Both the position numbers and the translations under genes were made by a program. Source: Bacillota bacterium (lineage in GTDB: Bacteria; Bacillota_I; Bacilli_A; Erysipelotrichales; Erysipelotrichaceae). From it: a stretch of DNA of 43,495 bases. The notes under the pieces are model-generated. The model was not told the origin of the DNA and did not search any database. It saw only the letters and a program-made list of their open reading frames with translations. The stretch is from positions 1-43,495 of the forward strand of contig JAJZTY010000004.1 of the NCBI GenBank assembly GCA_021847325.1, in the 5' to 3' direction. Below are positions 18,550-27,845 of this stretch, in pieces (within the stretch, counting starts at the first letter, position 1; each line of letters begins with the position of its first letter).

Positions 18550-20697
18550 ATGCAAAAACTAATACAAGTTTATATTGAACATAAACAATTAAAATTAAAC
18601 CAAGCGTATACGTATTTGGCTCCTTTTAGTTGTGAAATCGGTATGCGAGTAGAAGTTAAATTTAATAATCAAACCTGTGTTGGATTTGTAGTACATACAG
18701 AATTATATGATCAATCTAAAATAGATGAATTTGAACACAATGGAATTGAAATTAAAGAAGTAGTACGAGTCATTGATCAAGAACCTGTTTTAAATCAAGA
18801 GTTAATTGATTTAGGATTTTGGATGGCAGAAGAGACTTTATCTCCCGTAATAAGTTGTTTTCAAGTTATGTTGCCAAAGGTAAAACGAATTAGTTCAAGT
18901 TATCAAGATGCTCAAGTTGAGAAATGGGTAAGACTTATTAAAATGCCTGAGAAGTGTTCACCATTACAAAATGAAATAATACAAGAATTAAGTGTTGATA
19001 AACGTTTATCTGAGATAAAGGGTTCAAGATCTAGTTTAACTACATTAATTAAGAATGGATATGTAGAAACATATTTAAAAGAGAAGACATATCAGGATCA
19101 GAAATATACGCAAAAACTCCCTGATTATGAATTAAGTGATAAACAGAATAAGGCACTCAATTTAATTCATTCAACCGATAAATCAGTCATCTGTTTATTT
19201 GGAAAAACTGGATCGGGTAAGACAGAACTCTATTTAAAACTAGCAGAAGAAGCGTTAAAACAAAATCGACAAAGTTTAATTTGTGTGCCTGAAATTGCGT
19301 TAACTGAACAAATGGTCCGTAGAGTACAAGAACGATTTGGACAAGATGTTGTGGTGTATCATTCCCATTTAAGTGATCATGAACGATATCTTCAATACAA
19401 GCGTGTCAGTGAGAATGAAGTATCATTGGTTGTTGGGACGCGTTCCGCTATCTTTTTACCCTTCAAAGATTGTGCGTGGATTATCTTAGATGAGGAACAT
19501 GACTCCAGTTATAAACAAGAATCATTGCCATATTATCATACGCGTGATGTAGCGATTAAGCGTGCAGCTTATTTCAATTCTAAGGTTATTCTTGGAAGTG
19601 CAACACCAAGTTTTGAAACCTATGCAAGAGCACTAAAACATGTTTATCAATTGGTAGAACTTGATGAACGAGTTAAAGGTGTTTTACCACCGATTCGAGT
19701 AATTAATAATCCACGAAACCGCAGAACTATTTTAGCTCAAGAAACAATTGATTTTATACAATCTCGATTGGATCGAAAAGAACAGATTATTCTTTTGTTG
19801 AATCGAAGAGGATTTGCGCCAGTCTTTCAGTGTGTAGAGTGTTCAAAAGCTATTGAGTGTACAGCGTGTGATCGTCTCATGGTTTATCATAAAGAAGACC
19901 AAACATTAAAATGTCATAGTTGTGGTTTATCACATCCCGTTCCACGTACATGTCCAAGTTGTGGCTCATCAAAATTAAGAATGATGGGATATGGAACACA
20001 ACGTTTAGAGGAAGAGTTACATCAAAGGATTGAGGGACTCCGTATCTTACGCATGGATAAAGATTCCACATCGAATAAAAATGGACATCAGAAAATATTA
20101 GATGCGTTTAATCACTATGAAGCAGATTTACTTTTAGGAACTCAGATGATTGCGAAGGGATTGGATAATCCGAGAGTTAGCGCATCCATTATCTTAGATA
20201 TTGATCGATCTTTATTAAGGACAGATTATCGTAGTATTGAAGATGCGTTTTCACTCATTCTTCAAACCGCTGGAAGAAGTGGTCGAAGTCAACTCCAAAG
20301 TGAGGTTGTCATTCAAAGTGATTTAAGAGAACATTATGTTTTTAATTCTGTCTTTAAACATGATTATCCACGATTCTTTAATCAAGAAATGGGTTATCGA
20401 AAGTTAGGCCAAAATCCACCGTATACCTACTTAATTACAATTACTTTATATGGTTCAAATCAAGAAAGTTTAAATCGCAATGCTCGTCACTTATATGAAC
20501 ATTTAGAACACGATTCGATTAAATGTTTAGGTCCAAGTGATATGGGTAAGGTGAATTATACATATAAGAATCGTATAATATTAAAAGGAAAAGACCTAAA
20601 TGAAATGCGTCAATTCCTTAAAAAAACACTCGATGAAACAAGTTCAATTCATAAATGGGATTGTTTTATCGATGTCAATCCAATGGGGATCCTTTAA
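18550..20697 (+). CDS. priA: Primosomal protein N' (replication restart helicase)
   Basis: A 715-residue superfamily 2 helicase that recognises stalled forks and reloads DnaB through the primosome. It has the N-terminal DNA-binding domain, a winged helix and the helicase core with Walker A GKTGSGKTE near 218-226 and DEEHDSSYKQE near 313. The zinc-binding insert (about 425-480) has paired cysteines: CVEC, CTAC, CHSC and CPSC. The C-terminal domain is complete. No Shine-Dalgarno sequence precedes the ATG and an extended -10 box lies six bases before it, so the message is probably leaderless. It overlaps rsmB by TAATG. def and fmt, usual neighbours between priA and rsmB, are absent. Confidence 0.97.
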   Translation: MQKLIQVYIEHKQLKLNQAYTYLAPFSCEIGMRVEVKFNNQTCVGFVVHTELYDQSKIDEFEHNGIEIKEVVRVIDQEPVLNQELIDLGFWMAEETLSPVISCFQVMLPKVKRISSSYQDAQVEKWVRLIKMPEKCSPLQNEIIQELSVDKRLSEIKGSRSSLTTLIKNGYVETYLKEKTYQDQKYTQKLPDYELSDKQNKALNLIHSTDKSVICLFGKTGSGKTELYLKLAEEALKQNRQSLICVPEIALTEQMVRRVQERFGQDVVVYHSHLSDHERYLQYKRVSENEVSLVVGTRSAIFLPFKDCAWIILDEEHDSSYKQESLPYYHTRDVAIKRAAYFNSKVILGSATPSFETYARALKHVYQLVELDERVKGVLPPIRVINNPRNRRTILAQETIDFIQSRLDRKEQIILLLNRRGFAPVFQCVECSKAIECTACDRLMVYHKEDQTLKCHSCGLSHPVPRTCPSCGSSKLRMMGYGTQRLEEELHQRIEGLRILRMDKDSTSNKNGHQKILDAFNHYEADLLLGTQMIAKGLDNPRVSASIILDIDRSLLRTDYRSIEDAFSLILQTAGRSGRSQLQSEVVIQSDLREHYVFNSVFKHDYPRFFNQEMGYRKLGQNPPYTYLITITLYGSNQESLNRNARHLYEHLEHDSIKCLGPSDMGKVNYTYKNRIILKGKDLNEMRQFLKKTLDETSSIHKWDCFIDVNPMGIL

Positions 20698-21944
20698 TGA
20701 AAGCAAGACAACTCGCCTACGAAATTCTATATGATGTCATCGTACATGGACAATACGCTAATCTAGCACTTAAACAACGCTTAGATGAAGTGAATCCAAT
20801 TGATCAAAGCTTATGTACATCGATTATTTATACATGCCTACAGAATCATCGTTATATTCGTGCATTGTGGCAAAGACATACGACTTATTTCCCATCCTCA
20901 AAAATTGCGGTACTGATCGATAGTGCGACAACTCAACTCATCTATTTTGATCGTGTTCCTGATTATGCCATCTTAAATGAAACGGTTGAAATCGCTAAGA
21001 AGATTGATATGAATTCATCAAAGATGGTAAATGCGGTGTTACATCGTGTTATTGAAAAAGGGAAAGAAACATTAGTTGGAAATGATGAATTAGATACGAT
21101 TGCGCTTAATGCGTCTTTACCTACTTTCATCGTAAAACTTTGGAATAAACAATATGGTTTAGACCAAACACTTTTAAATGCGAAAGCGTTATTAGAACCT
21201 TCTAAATTATGTGGAAGAGTTAATCCATTAAAGATTGATCCAGATGAAATATTCTATGATCCTAAAGTAAGTCGTGGAGTTTTAAGTGAATATGCATTCT
21301 ACTACAAGGATAATCTTGTTCAAAGTGATTGGTTTAAGAATGGTGAATGCTGGCTTCAAGATGAAGCGAGTCAATCGGTCAGTGATTTTTTAGAACTAGA
21401 AGATCATTTCAATGTATTAGATGCTTGTAGTGCGCCAGGTACTAAGACAGCAGCATCGGCCACATTGATGCACAATACAGGACATATCGATGCGATTGAA
21501 CTTCATGAGAATCGTAAACAATTGATTGATAAGCAATTACTTCATCTTGGAATTACAAATGTTAGTACTTATACGATGGATGCATGTTTAGTAAAAGATC
21601 ATTTTAAACATGAATTTTATGATAGAATACTTGTCGATGTGCCATGTAGTGGTTTAGGTGTATTACGTCGTAAAGCAGATATTAAACTTCGTATCACGCC
21701 TGCTCAATTAGATGAACTTCAAGCACTACAAGCCTCCATATTAGAAGGGGTTTATGAATGCTTAAAAGTAGGTGGCTTGATGGTCTATTCAACATGCACA
21801 TTAAATAGAAAAGAAAATGAAATGCAGATTCAACGTTTCTGTGAGAAACATCCAGAGTTTAAATTGATGGAAGAGAAAACAATATTTCCAAATCAATATG
21901 ATACAGATGGCTTTTACATGGCTAAACTTAAACGATTTGCTTAA
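20697..21944 (+). CDS. rsmB: 16S rRNA (cytosine967-C5)-methyltransferase
   Basis: A 415-residue methyltransferase with an N-terminal NusB-like domain (about 1-130) and a C-terminal SAM-binding domain. The SAM motif DACSAPGTKTAA is near 241-252, the catalytic motif DVPCSGLGVLRR near 313, and the second Cys in YSTCTLNRKENE near 366. It modifies C967 of 16S rRNA before subunit assembly. I chose the ATG at 20697, which overlaps the priA stop (TAATG). A TTG 42 bases upstream in the same frame would only add priA-overlapping residues. Confidence 0.96.
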   Translation: MKARQLAYEILYDVIVHGQYANLALKQRLDEVNPIDQSLCTSIIYTCLQNHRYIRALWQRHTTYFPSSKIAVLIDSATTQLIYFDRVPDYAILNETVEIAKKIDMNSSKMVNAVLHRVIEKGKETLVGNDELDTIALNASLPTFIVKLWNKQYGLDQTLLNAKALLEPSKLCGRVNPLKIDPDEIFYDPKVSRGVLSEYAFYYKDNLVQSDWFKNGECWLQDEASQSVSDFLELEDHFNVLDACSAPGTKTAASATLMHNTGHIDAIELHENRKQLIDKQLLHLGITNVSTYTMDACLVKDHFKHEFYDRILVDVPCSGLGVLRRKADIKLRITPAQLDELQALQASILEGVYECLKVGGLMVYSTCTLNRKENEMQIQRFCEKHPEFKLMEEKTIFPNQYDTDGFYMAKLKRFA

Positions 21945-21947
21945 ATA

Positions 21948-21956
21948 TGGTAAGAT
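21948..21956 (+). promoter_or_regulatory. Extended -10 promoter of rlmN
   Basis: TGgTAAGAT ends six bases before the rlmN ATG, the same arrangement as at priA. It lies in the 18-base gap after rsmB, so rlmN may be transcribed both from here and by read-through. Confidence 0.55.
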
Positions 21957-21962
21957 ATCGAT

Positions 21963-23003
21963 ATGAAAAAAATGATATATGATTTGAACTATGAACAACT
22001 AAAAGAATGGTTGTTAGAACATAACGAAAAAACGTTTAGAACAAACCAAGTATTTGGTTGGCTTTATCGTAAAAGAATACAAGAATTTAGTGAAATGACA
22101 GACATAAAACAAAGTTTGATTGATACATTTAATGAAGAATTTGTGATTAATCCTATTAAACTTAAACAAAGACAAGCAAGTAAAGATGGAACAGTTAAAT
22201 ACTTATTTGAACTACAAGATGGTTTCTTAGTTGAGACAGTTTTAATGCAATTTGATTATGGTAAATCGGTCTGTGTAAGTTCACAAGTGGGCTGTAATAT
22301 GGGATGTACTTTCTGTGCGAGTGGATTACTCAAAAAGAATCGAGATTTAACATCGGGTGAAATGCTTGCGCAAGTCATGTATGTACAAAAAGAGTTGGAT
22401 AAACTAGAACAACGAGTAAGCCATATCGTAATTATGGGTACGGGTGAACCGTTTGATAATTATGATCATGTGATGAATTTCTTATATACTGTAAATCATG
22501 ATTTAGGTTTAGCGATTGGTGCGCGTCACTTATCGGTTTCTACTTGTGGTGTAGTGCCACGTATTCGCCAATTTGCACGTGAAAAAGTTCAATATAACTT
22601 AGCTATCAGTTTACATGCGCCAAATGATGAATTACGTTCAAAACTTATGCCAATCAATAAAGCCTATCCATTAGCTGAATTAATGGATGCCTTACATGAA
22701 TATTCGACGATGAATAATCGTAGAATTACGTTTGAATATATCTTACTTAAAGGAGTTAATGATCAAACAGAACATGCGAATCAATTAGCTCAATTGGTTA
22801 AAGGTATGAATGCGTATGTAAATCTAATTCCATATAATGTAGTCGATGAACATGGCTTTAAAGCAGTTGATTTTGCGGCTGCGATGAAGTTCTATGATAA
22901 ATTAATGCGATTGGGTGTTAAGAGTACTCTACGTAAAGAAAACGGTGGAGACATTGATGCGGCTTGTGGTCAGTTAAGGGCTAAAGCTGAGGGTAAACTT
23001 TGA
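21963..23003 (+). CDS. rlmN: Dual-specificity RNA methyltransferase RlmN
   Basis: A 346-residue radical-SAM enzyme that methylates C2 of A2503 in 23S rRNA and A37 of some tRNAs. The cluster-binding CxxxCxxC is in GCNMGCTFCASG near 110-121. Family segments VIMGTGEPFDNY, STCGVVPRI and ISLHAPNDELRSKLMPIN are present, as is the C-terminal catalytic Cys region GGDIDAACGQLR. There is no Shine-Dalgarno sequence in front of the ATG. The TGA stop overlaps the ATG of the phosphatase gene (TGATG). Confidence 0.97.
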   Translation: MKKMIYDLNYEQLKEWLLEHNEKTFRTNQVFGWLYRKRIQEFSEMTDIKQSLIDTFNEEFVINPIKLKQRQASKDGTVKYLFELQDGFLVETVLMQFDYGKSVCVSSQVGCNMGCTFCASGLLKKNRDLTSGEMLAQVMYVQKELDKLEQRVSHIVIMGTGEPFDNYDHVMNFLYTVNHDLGLAIGARHLSVSTCGVVPRIRQFAREKVQYNLAISLHAPNDELRSKLMPINKAYPLAELMDALHEYSTMNNRRITFEYILLKGVNDQTEHANQLAQLVKGMNAYVNLIPYNVVDEHGFKAVDFAAAMKFYDKLMRLGVKSTLRKENGGDIDAACGQLRAKAEGKL

Positions 23004-23737
23004 TGAAGATGTTGGGTAAAAGTCATATCGGTTTAATTCGTCGAATCAATCAGGATAATTTTTTGATTGAAGAAAAAGACGGTGTTCAATTCATGATGGT
23101 TTGTGATGGAATGGGTGGTGCAAATGCTGGTGAAGTTGCGTCACTTATTGCGATACAATCGATGCATAAATTGTTTTTAGGTGCCGATTTTGATCATCCC
23201 ACAAAAGAGAGTTTAAAGAATTGGTTAAAAGAAGCATTTGTCAAAATGAATCGATCAATTTATGATGAAGCTCAATTAAATGATGATTATTCAGGTATGG
23301 GTACGACTGCGGTTGGTTTTATAGTATATCAAGATATTATATTATGTGCCAATGTTGGAGATAGTCGTGCTTATGTCTTAGATAAAAATAATAAGTTAGT
23401 TCAAATAACAGAGGATCATTCTCTTATTAATCAACTCATAAAATCAAAACGAATTACACTTGAACAAGCCAAAACACATCCACAACGATCTGTATTAACC
23501 AATGTTTGTGGAGTTATGGAAAAAGTGGTTGTGGATATGTTTGAAGTAGACAATGATGTTAAAGGATTGTTGTGTTGTAGTGATGGTTTACACAATATGT
23601 TAAGTGATAAACGAATTGAATCCATTCTTAAACAAAGAAAATCGATTGAACATAAAGTTGAACAATTGATTAATGAATCAAATCAAGCAGGGGGTTATGA
23701 TAACATAACAGTTACACTTGCTTGGAAGGTGAAATAA
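23003..23737 (+). CDS. stp: PP2C-type serine/threonine phosphatase
   Basis: A 244-residue PPM-family phosphatase that reverses phosphorylation by PrkC. Metal-binding motifs are RRINQDNF near 12-19, VCDGMGGANAGEVAS near 33-47, GTTAVG and VGDSRAY near 115-121, CSDGLHNML near 193 and GGYDNITV near 230. All the acidic ligands look intact. The ATG at 23003 overlaps the rlmN stop; an in-frame TTG one codon upstream would add only one residue. Also called prpC. It is followed after two bases by prkC, and the phosphatase-kinase pair is standard in Firmicutes. Confidence 0.96.
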   Translation: MKMLGKSHIGLIRRINQDNFLIEEKDGVQFMMVCDGMGGANAGEVASLIAIQSMHKLFLGADFDHPTKESLKNWLKEAFVKMNRSIYDEAQLNDDYSGMGTTAVGFIVYQDIILCANVGDSRAYVLDKNNKLVQITEDHSLINQLIKSKRITLEQAKTHPQRSVLTNVCGVMEKVVVDMFEVDNDVKGLLCCSDGLHNMLSDKRIESILKQRKSIEHKVEQLINESNQAGGYDNITVTLAWKVK

Positions 23738-23739
23738 GT

Positions 23740-25392
23740 ATGTTACAAGTACTTGCGTCACGATATCATATTTTAAAACGATTGGGTGAAGGTGGAATGG
23801 CTGATGTTTACCTTGCTCAAGATGAATTATTAAACCGCGAAGTAGCGATTAAAGTACTACGCGGTAATTTAGCGTTAGAGCCTGTATCACTCTTACGTTT
23901 TCAACGTGAAGCGAATTCCGCAAGTGCATTAACGCATCCCAATATTGTAGAGATTTATGATGTTGGAGAAGAGGAAGGTCTTCATTATATCGTGATGGAG
24001 TATATTCGTGGTCGTACCTTGAAACAACTCATCGCACAGCGTGGAGCACTTGAGAAAAATGAAGCTTTAGCGATAATGGATCAGTTGATTTCTGCAGTTG
24101 AAGAAGCACATAAGAAAAACATTATCCATCGTGATATTAAACCTCAGAATGTACTAATTAAGGATGATGGAACAGTAAAGATTACTGACTTTGGGATTGC
24201 GACAGTTTCTGATTCTTTACAATTGACACAAGCTGATACTGTTTTAGGTAGTGTTCATTACCTTGCGCCAGAACTAGCACGCGGTGAAAGCGCCAGTTTT
24301 CAAAGTGATATATATTCATTAGGAATTTGTTTTTACGAATTATTGACTGGTGAAGTACCTTATCGTGGAGAATCGCCTGTTCAAGTCGCAATGAAACACT
24401 TAAAAGATGAGATGCCAAGTGTTCTTGATTTTAATCCGAGTTTACCAATGTCTATTGAAAATGTTATTCGAAAAGCGACAGCTAAGAATCGGAATCATCG
24501 TTATAAATCCGCAGAAGAAATGCGGTCTGATTTGTTAGTGAGTTTATCGGATAAGAATAAAAATGTTAAACGAATTGAATTTGATCAACCTCAAGAGAAT
24601 GATCAAACCATTATTATTAATAAAGTGAATGGATTAAAAGAAGAGAAAGTAAGTAAATGGAATATCCGGTCTTTTTGGGGTATGAGTTTAGTCATAGTAT
24701 CTTCTATTATTCTCATTTTAATCCTATCGGTAAGTGGTATTTTTGATCCAAATCGAAATATGGTAGAAGTACCAGATTTGATGAATATGACACTAGCGGA
24801 AGCGCGAGAAGCTATTTTTGATTCTGGGATTGAAATCGCATCATCTATTAGTTATGAATTAACGGATAATGTAGAAGCTGGGAAAATTATAAAAATAACT
24901 CCAAGTGTAGGGACACTGTTAGAAAAGGGTTCTACGATTAGTATTACATTGAGTGAAGGAATCTATTTTGTGGTCGATGATTATAAAGGGCGTAATATAG
25001 ATGAAGTAAAGCTTGAATTATCAGATACTAAGATTAATGTTCGAGTTGAATATTCTCCTAGACAAGATGTACCATCTGGTATTATTCTCGAACAAACTTT
25101 ACTCGATCCTGATACTAAGCTTGACCCAAAGAGACAGTATGAAATTAAGTTTATCGTCTCTGCACCAGTGGAGTTCTTAATCCCACAAATTATTGGGGTT
25201 AATATTAATACCGCAAAAGCTCAATTAGAAGCGTTAGGTGCAGTTGTTTATCTCAATCAATTGTCAACGGATGGATTATCTGAAGATCAAATCGCTAAGA
25301 TTGTTAGAAATGTGGTTGTGGATATATCTCCAGAGCCTTTAACCTACTATACACAAGGAGCCAATAACTTTATTGAGTTAAGTTACTATTAA
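23740..25392 (+). CDS. prkC: PASTA-domain serine/threonine kinase PrkC
   Basis: A 550-residue membrane kinase that senses cell-wall fragments or lipid II and controls wall synthesis and division. The kinase domain (about 10-270) has GEGGMADVY, VAIKVL, catalytic HRDIKPQN near 130, DFGIA and the APE triad within YLAPELARG, where most relatives have SPEQ. One membrane helix lies near 308-332 (WGMSLVIVSSIILILILSVSG). Three PASTA repeats follow (about 341-410, 411-478 and 479-550); Bacillus PrkC also has three. The ATG at 23740 follows GGAAGGTGA; an in-frame TTG 18 bases upstream lies within stp. The stop overlaps the rsgA start (TAATG). Confidence 0.96.
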   Translation: MLQVLASRYHILKRLGEGGMADVYLAQDELLNREVAIKVLRGNLALEPVSLLRFQREANSASALTHPNIVEIYDVGEEEGLHYIVMEYIRGRTLKQLIAQRGALEKNEALAIMDQLISAVEEAHKKNIIHRDIKPQNVLIKDDGTVKITDFGIATVSDSLQLTQADTVLGSVHYLAPELARGESASFQSDIYSLGICFYELLTGEVPYRGESPVQVAMKHLKDEMPSVLDFNPSLPMSIENVIRKATAKNRNHRYKSAEEMRSDLLVSLSDKNKNVKRIEFDQPQENDQTIIINKVNGLKEEKVSKWNIRSFWGMSLVIVSSIILILILSVSGIFDPNRNMVEVPDLMNMTLAEAREAIFDSGIEIASSISYELTDNVEAGKIIKITPSVGTLLEKGSTISITLSEGIYFVVDDYKGRNIDEVKLELSDTKINVRVEYSPRQDVPSGIILEQTLLDPDTKLDPKRQYEIKFIVSAPVEFLIPQIIGVNINTAKAQLEALGAVVYLNQLSTDGLSEDQIAKIVRNVVVDISPEPLTYYTQGANNFIELSYY

Positions 25393-26261
25393 TGAACAAA
25401 GCAATCATCATAAAAATTATTTCCAATCGTTATACCATTTTAACTGAAGATCATTCGCAATTGATTGCGCAAGGAAGTGGTAAACTCAAGTTTAACTCAT
25501 TGCCTTTGGTCGGTGATCATATTGAATATGAACTTAGAGAAGATGTGGTAATGATGACTAAAGTATTACCACGACATAATGAAATGAAACGACCTTCTAT
25601 TGCGAATGTCGATCAAGCCTTAATCGTAATGAGTGCCGTTAAGCCAGATTTTTCTACACAATTGGTTGATCGCTTTGTATGGTTAGTACGTAATGCGAAT
25701 ATAGAGCCAGTTCTTATTGTGACTAAGTTAGATCTTGTGGATGATAATAGTTCTATTTATCAAGATTTGAATCAATATGAGAAGGATGGAATGAAAGTCA
25801 TACGTGTTGCGCGTGGTAGAGATATTATAGGTCTTGAAGAAACGATAAAAGATAAGATTAGTGTACTTACAGGACAATCTGGGGTAGGAAAATCATCGTT
25901 GTTAAATCGATTAAATCCTGATTTTGTGTTACATACACAAGAGATTTCAAAAGCATTGGGTCGAGGTAAACATACAACACGACATGTACAACTTTATCCG
26001 ATTGCGGATGGATGGGTGGCGGATACACCTGGTTTTTCATCATTGGAGTTTGGGAATATTGAATTAAAAACATTTGATTTGTTAGTAAAAGAATTTGATC
26101 CATATCGAGAAAAGTGTCAATTTAGGGATTGTTCACATGTGAATGAACCGAAGTGTGCAGTTAAAGATGCGGTGAATCAAAATCTTATTCATAAAGATCG
26201 ATATAAACATTATTTAGAAGTACGACAATTAATAATTGATGAAAGGAAAACATACAAATGA
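25392..26261 (+). CDS. rsgA: Ribosome small-subunit GTPase RsgA
   Basis: A 289-residue circularly permuted GTPase that checks late 30S assembly. It has an N-terminal OB fold (about 1-65) and the permuted G motifs: G4 TKLDLV near 111, G1 GQSGVGKSS near 161 and G3 DTPGFSS near 212. A C-terminal zinc region follows with CQFRDCSHVNEPKC near 241-254. The order G4-G1-G3 is the hallmark of the family. It overlaps prkC by TAATG and rpe by ATGA. RsgA orthologues can be phosphorylated by PrkC in Bacillus, which fits the pairing; that this occurs here is inference. Confidence 0.96.
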   Translation: MNKAIIIKIISNRYTILTEDHSQLIAQGSGKLKFNSLPLVGDHIEYELREDVVMMTKVLPRHNEMKRPSIANVDQALIVMSAVKPDFSTQLVDRFVWLVRNANIEPVLIVTKLDLVDDNSSIYQDLNQYEKDGMKVIRVARGRDIIGLEETIKDKISVLTGQSGVGKSSLLNRLNPDFVLHTQEISKALGRGKHTTRHVQLYPIADGWVADTPGFSSLEFGNIELKTFDLLVKEFDPYREKCQFRDCSHVNEPKCAVKDAVNQNLIHKDRYKHYLEVRQLIIDERKTYK

Positions 26262-26911
26262 TTATTGCGCCTTCACTCTTGAGTATGGATTTTACTCAAA
26301 CATTAAGTCAATTAAAAGAGATTAAAGAGAGTCAAGCTACTTGGCTTCATTTTGATGTGATGGATGGTCATTTTGTGCCTAATTTAAGTTTTGGGCCAGA
26401 TATATGTGCACAGATTCGAAAACACAGTGACTTATTTATGGATGTGCATATTATGGTAAGTGATCCTCATTATTTCTCAGATGTATTTATTCGTGCAGGG
26501 GCTGATTTAATTACTTTTCATTTAGAGGCATGTGCATCTGAAGAAGAAGTTTTGAGTGTTATTCAAAAGATTCGTGATAAGGGTGTTAAAGTAGGATTAT
26601 CGATTAAACCAGATACGGATGTGAAATCATTAATTCCTTTTATTTCTAAGATTGATTTAATACTTATTATGAGTGTTAATCCAGGGTATGGTGGTCAAAG
26701 TTTTATACCAAATGCTTTAGATAAAATAGCGTTCTTACGGTATTACATAGATCTAAATAAGCTTTCTTGCTTAATTGAAGTAGATGGTGGGATAAATGCG
26801 GATACCGCTAAGCTGGTCTTGGATTCAGGTGCAGATGTTTTGGTTGCGGGTAGTTATATTTTTAAACATAATATTAAAGAAACAATCAATACCTTATGGA
26901 ATCTGAAGTAA
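26258..26911 (+). CDS. rpe: Ribulose-phosphate 3-epimerase
   Basis: A 217-residue TIM-barrel enzyme that interconverts ribulose 5-phosphate and xylulose 5-phosphate in the pentose phosphate pathway. Motifs seen: APSLLSMDF at the N-terminus, HFDVMDGHFVPNLSFGP (metal His and catalytic Asp), VHIMVSDP, MSVNPGYGGQSF and EVDGGIN with the second catalytic Asp. All are intact. It overlaps rsgA by four bases and thiN by 16 bases. Confidence 0.97.
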   Translation: MIIAPSLLSMDFTQTLSQLKEIKESQATWLHFDVMDGHFVPNLSFGPDICAQIRKHSDLFMDVHIMVSDPHYFSDVFIRAGADLITFHLEACASEEEVLSVIQKIRDKGVKVGLSIKPDTDVKSLIPFISKIDLILIMSVNPGYGGQSFIPNALDKIAFLRYYIDLNKLSCLIEVDGGINADTAKLVLDSGADVLVAGSYIFKHNIKETINTLWNLK

Positions 26912-27492
26912 CCTTAGTTTTAAGAGATGTGCCTTATGTTGTTAAAGGGGATTGTGTTGGAGTTGAACTGGGTGCATTTGCCTTAGTTCGTGATCAACAT
27001 TCTTTAGTTTGTGCTATTGGGGATTTTGATTCAATTGATCATGAACAGTATGAAATAGTTGAGCGTAATGTATCCAATATGATAAAAGTATCTTCGATAA
27101 AAGATGAATCTGATAGTGAGTTAGCGATTAATTGGTGTATCCAACAGGGATATACTCGTATACATGTTTATGGGGCTTTAGATGAGCGTTTAGATCATCA
27201 GCATATCAATTGTTTGTTGGCATATAAATATCCTATGATAACCTTGTATAACGATATGAATCGAATACAAGCGTATGAAAAAGGAGAATATAAGATAGAG
27301 AAAGAAGATTTTAACTATTTCTCTGTTTTTGCGTATCATCCTGCGAATATTAGTTTAGTTGGATTCAAATATCCTTTAGATCATTACGATCTTAATATAA
27401 ATGAGTTAAAAACAGTATCCAATCAATGGATAAAAAAAGATGCCACATTATGTGTGCATCAAGGCAAAGTACTCGTTTATCTCACAAGATAA
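26896..27492 (+). CDS. thiN: Thiamine pyrophosphokinase
   Basis: A 198-residue enzyme that makes thiamine pyrophosphate from thiamine and ATP. The catalytic GDFDSI is near residue 42 and is followed by KDESDSELAI, matching the usual KDxTDxE. The later motif, normally GAxGGRxDH, reads GALDERLDH, so the Gly pair is replaced although Arg-x-Asp-His is kept. The N-terminus is short; the usual GxDxGA appears as GVELGAFAL. It is shorter than the usual family length of about 210. The start lies inside rpe. The gene order rsgA-rpe-thiN followed by an inverted rpmB is conserved in Firmicutes and supports the call. Confidence 0.9.
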   Translation: MESEVTLVLRDVPYVVKGDCVGVELGAFALVRDQHSLVCAIGDFDSIDHEQYEIVERNVSNMIKVSSIKDESDSELAINWCIQQGYTRIHVYGALDERLDHQHINCLLAYKYPMITLYNDMNRIQAYEKGEYKIEKEDFNYFSVFAYHPANISLVGFKYPLDHYDLNINELKTVSNQWIKKDATLCVHQGKVLVYLTR

Positions 27493-27493
27493 T

Positions 27494-27513
27494 AAAAAAG
27501 GAGGGTTACTCCT
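27494..27513 (-). terminator. Terminator of rpmB
   Basis: On the minus strand AGGAG, loop TAACC, CTCCT, then TTTTT. The stem has five base pairs (plus 27499-27503 and 27509-27513), short but with a good U tract. Confidence 0.7.
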
Positions 27514-27518
27514 AATTA

Positions 27519-27707
27519 TTAAGCTTGTTGAGCTTTTAAGGTTTTTAAAGCACGGGCGGAAATACGGATCCGTTGTGGTTTGCCATCCACAACAACTTTA
27601 ACTTTCTGAAGGTTAACATTCCACTTACGACGACTTGCTTGTAATGAGTGAGAACGTTTATTTCCTGATAATGCTTTTTTACCGCTTACTGCACAAACTC
27701 TTGACAT
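27519..27707 (-). CDS. rpmB: 50S ribosomal protein L28
   Basis: A 62-residue ribosomal protein of the large subunit. It starts [21 protein letters not shown] and contains the typical RRKWNVNLQ and the basic C-terminal part [10 protein letters not shown]. Cys5 is present but the second pair of a zinc-ribbon is not, so it is probably the zinc-independent form. I chose the ATG at 27707, which follows AAGGGGG. The open frame extends further upstream with a hydrophobic stretch that is not part of L28. It is transcribed opposite to its neighbours from its own promoter. Confidence 0.97.
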   Translation of the reverse strand: MSRVCAVSGKKALSGNKRSHSLQASRRKWNVNLQKVKVVVDGKPQRIRISARALKTLKAQQA

Positions 27708-27742
27708 ACCGTAGTACCCCCTTTCATTTGAATTGCTTATAA

Positions 27743-27771
27743 AGAATATCACGAAAAAGAACACTTTGCAA
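27743..27771 (-). promoter_or_regulatory. Promoter of rpmB
   Basis: On the minus strand TTGCAA (plus 27766-27771), a 17-base spacer ending in TGa, then TATTCT (plus 27743-27748). The leader before the ATG is about 30 bases. Confidence 0.65.
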
Positions 27772-27810
27772 GACATAATACTAAAAAACTTTTTAATAAA
27801 AAAGAGGCTA

Positions 27811-27819
27811 TGTTATAAT
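27811..27819 (+). promoter_or_regulatory. Extended -10 promoter of ftsA-ftsZ
   Basis: TGtTATAAT, with no clear -35 box, 26 bases before the ftsA ATG. A strong ribosome binding site (GAGGAGGGG, 27832-27840) lies between them. Confidence 0.7.
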
Positions 27820-27845
27820 GATAAAGAAGTTGAGGAGGGGCGACA

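Noticed and set aside
27708-27776. Upstream extension of rpmB with a hydrophobic N-terminus
   Set aside because: L28 has no leader. The ATG at 27707 has an AAGGGGG ribosome binding site, and the extension would overlap the promoter.
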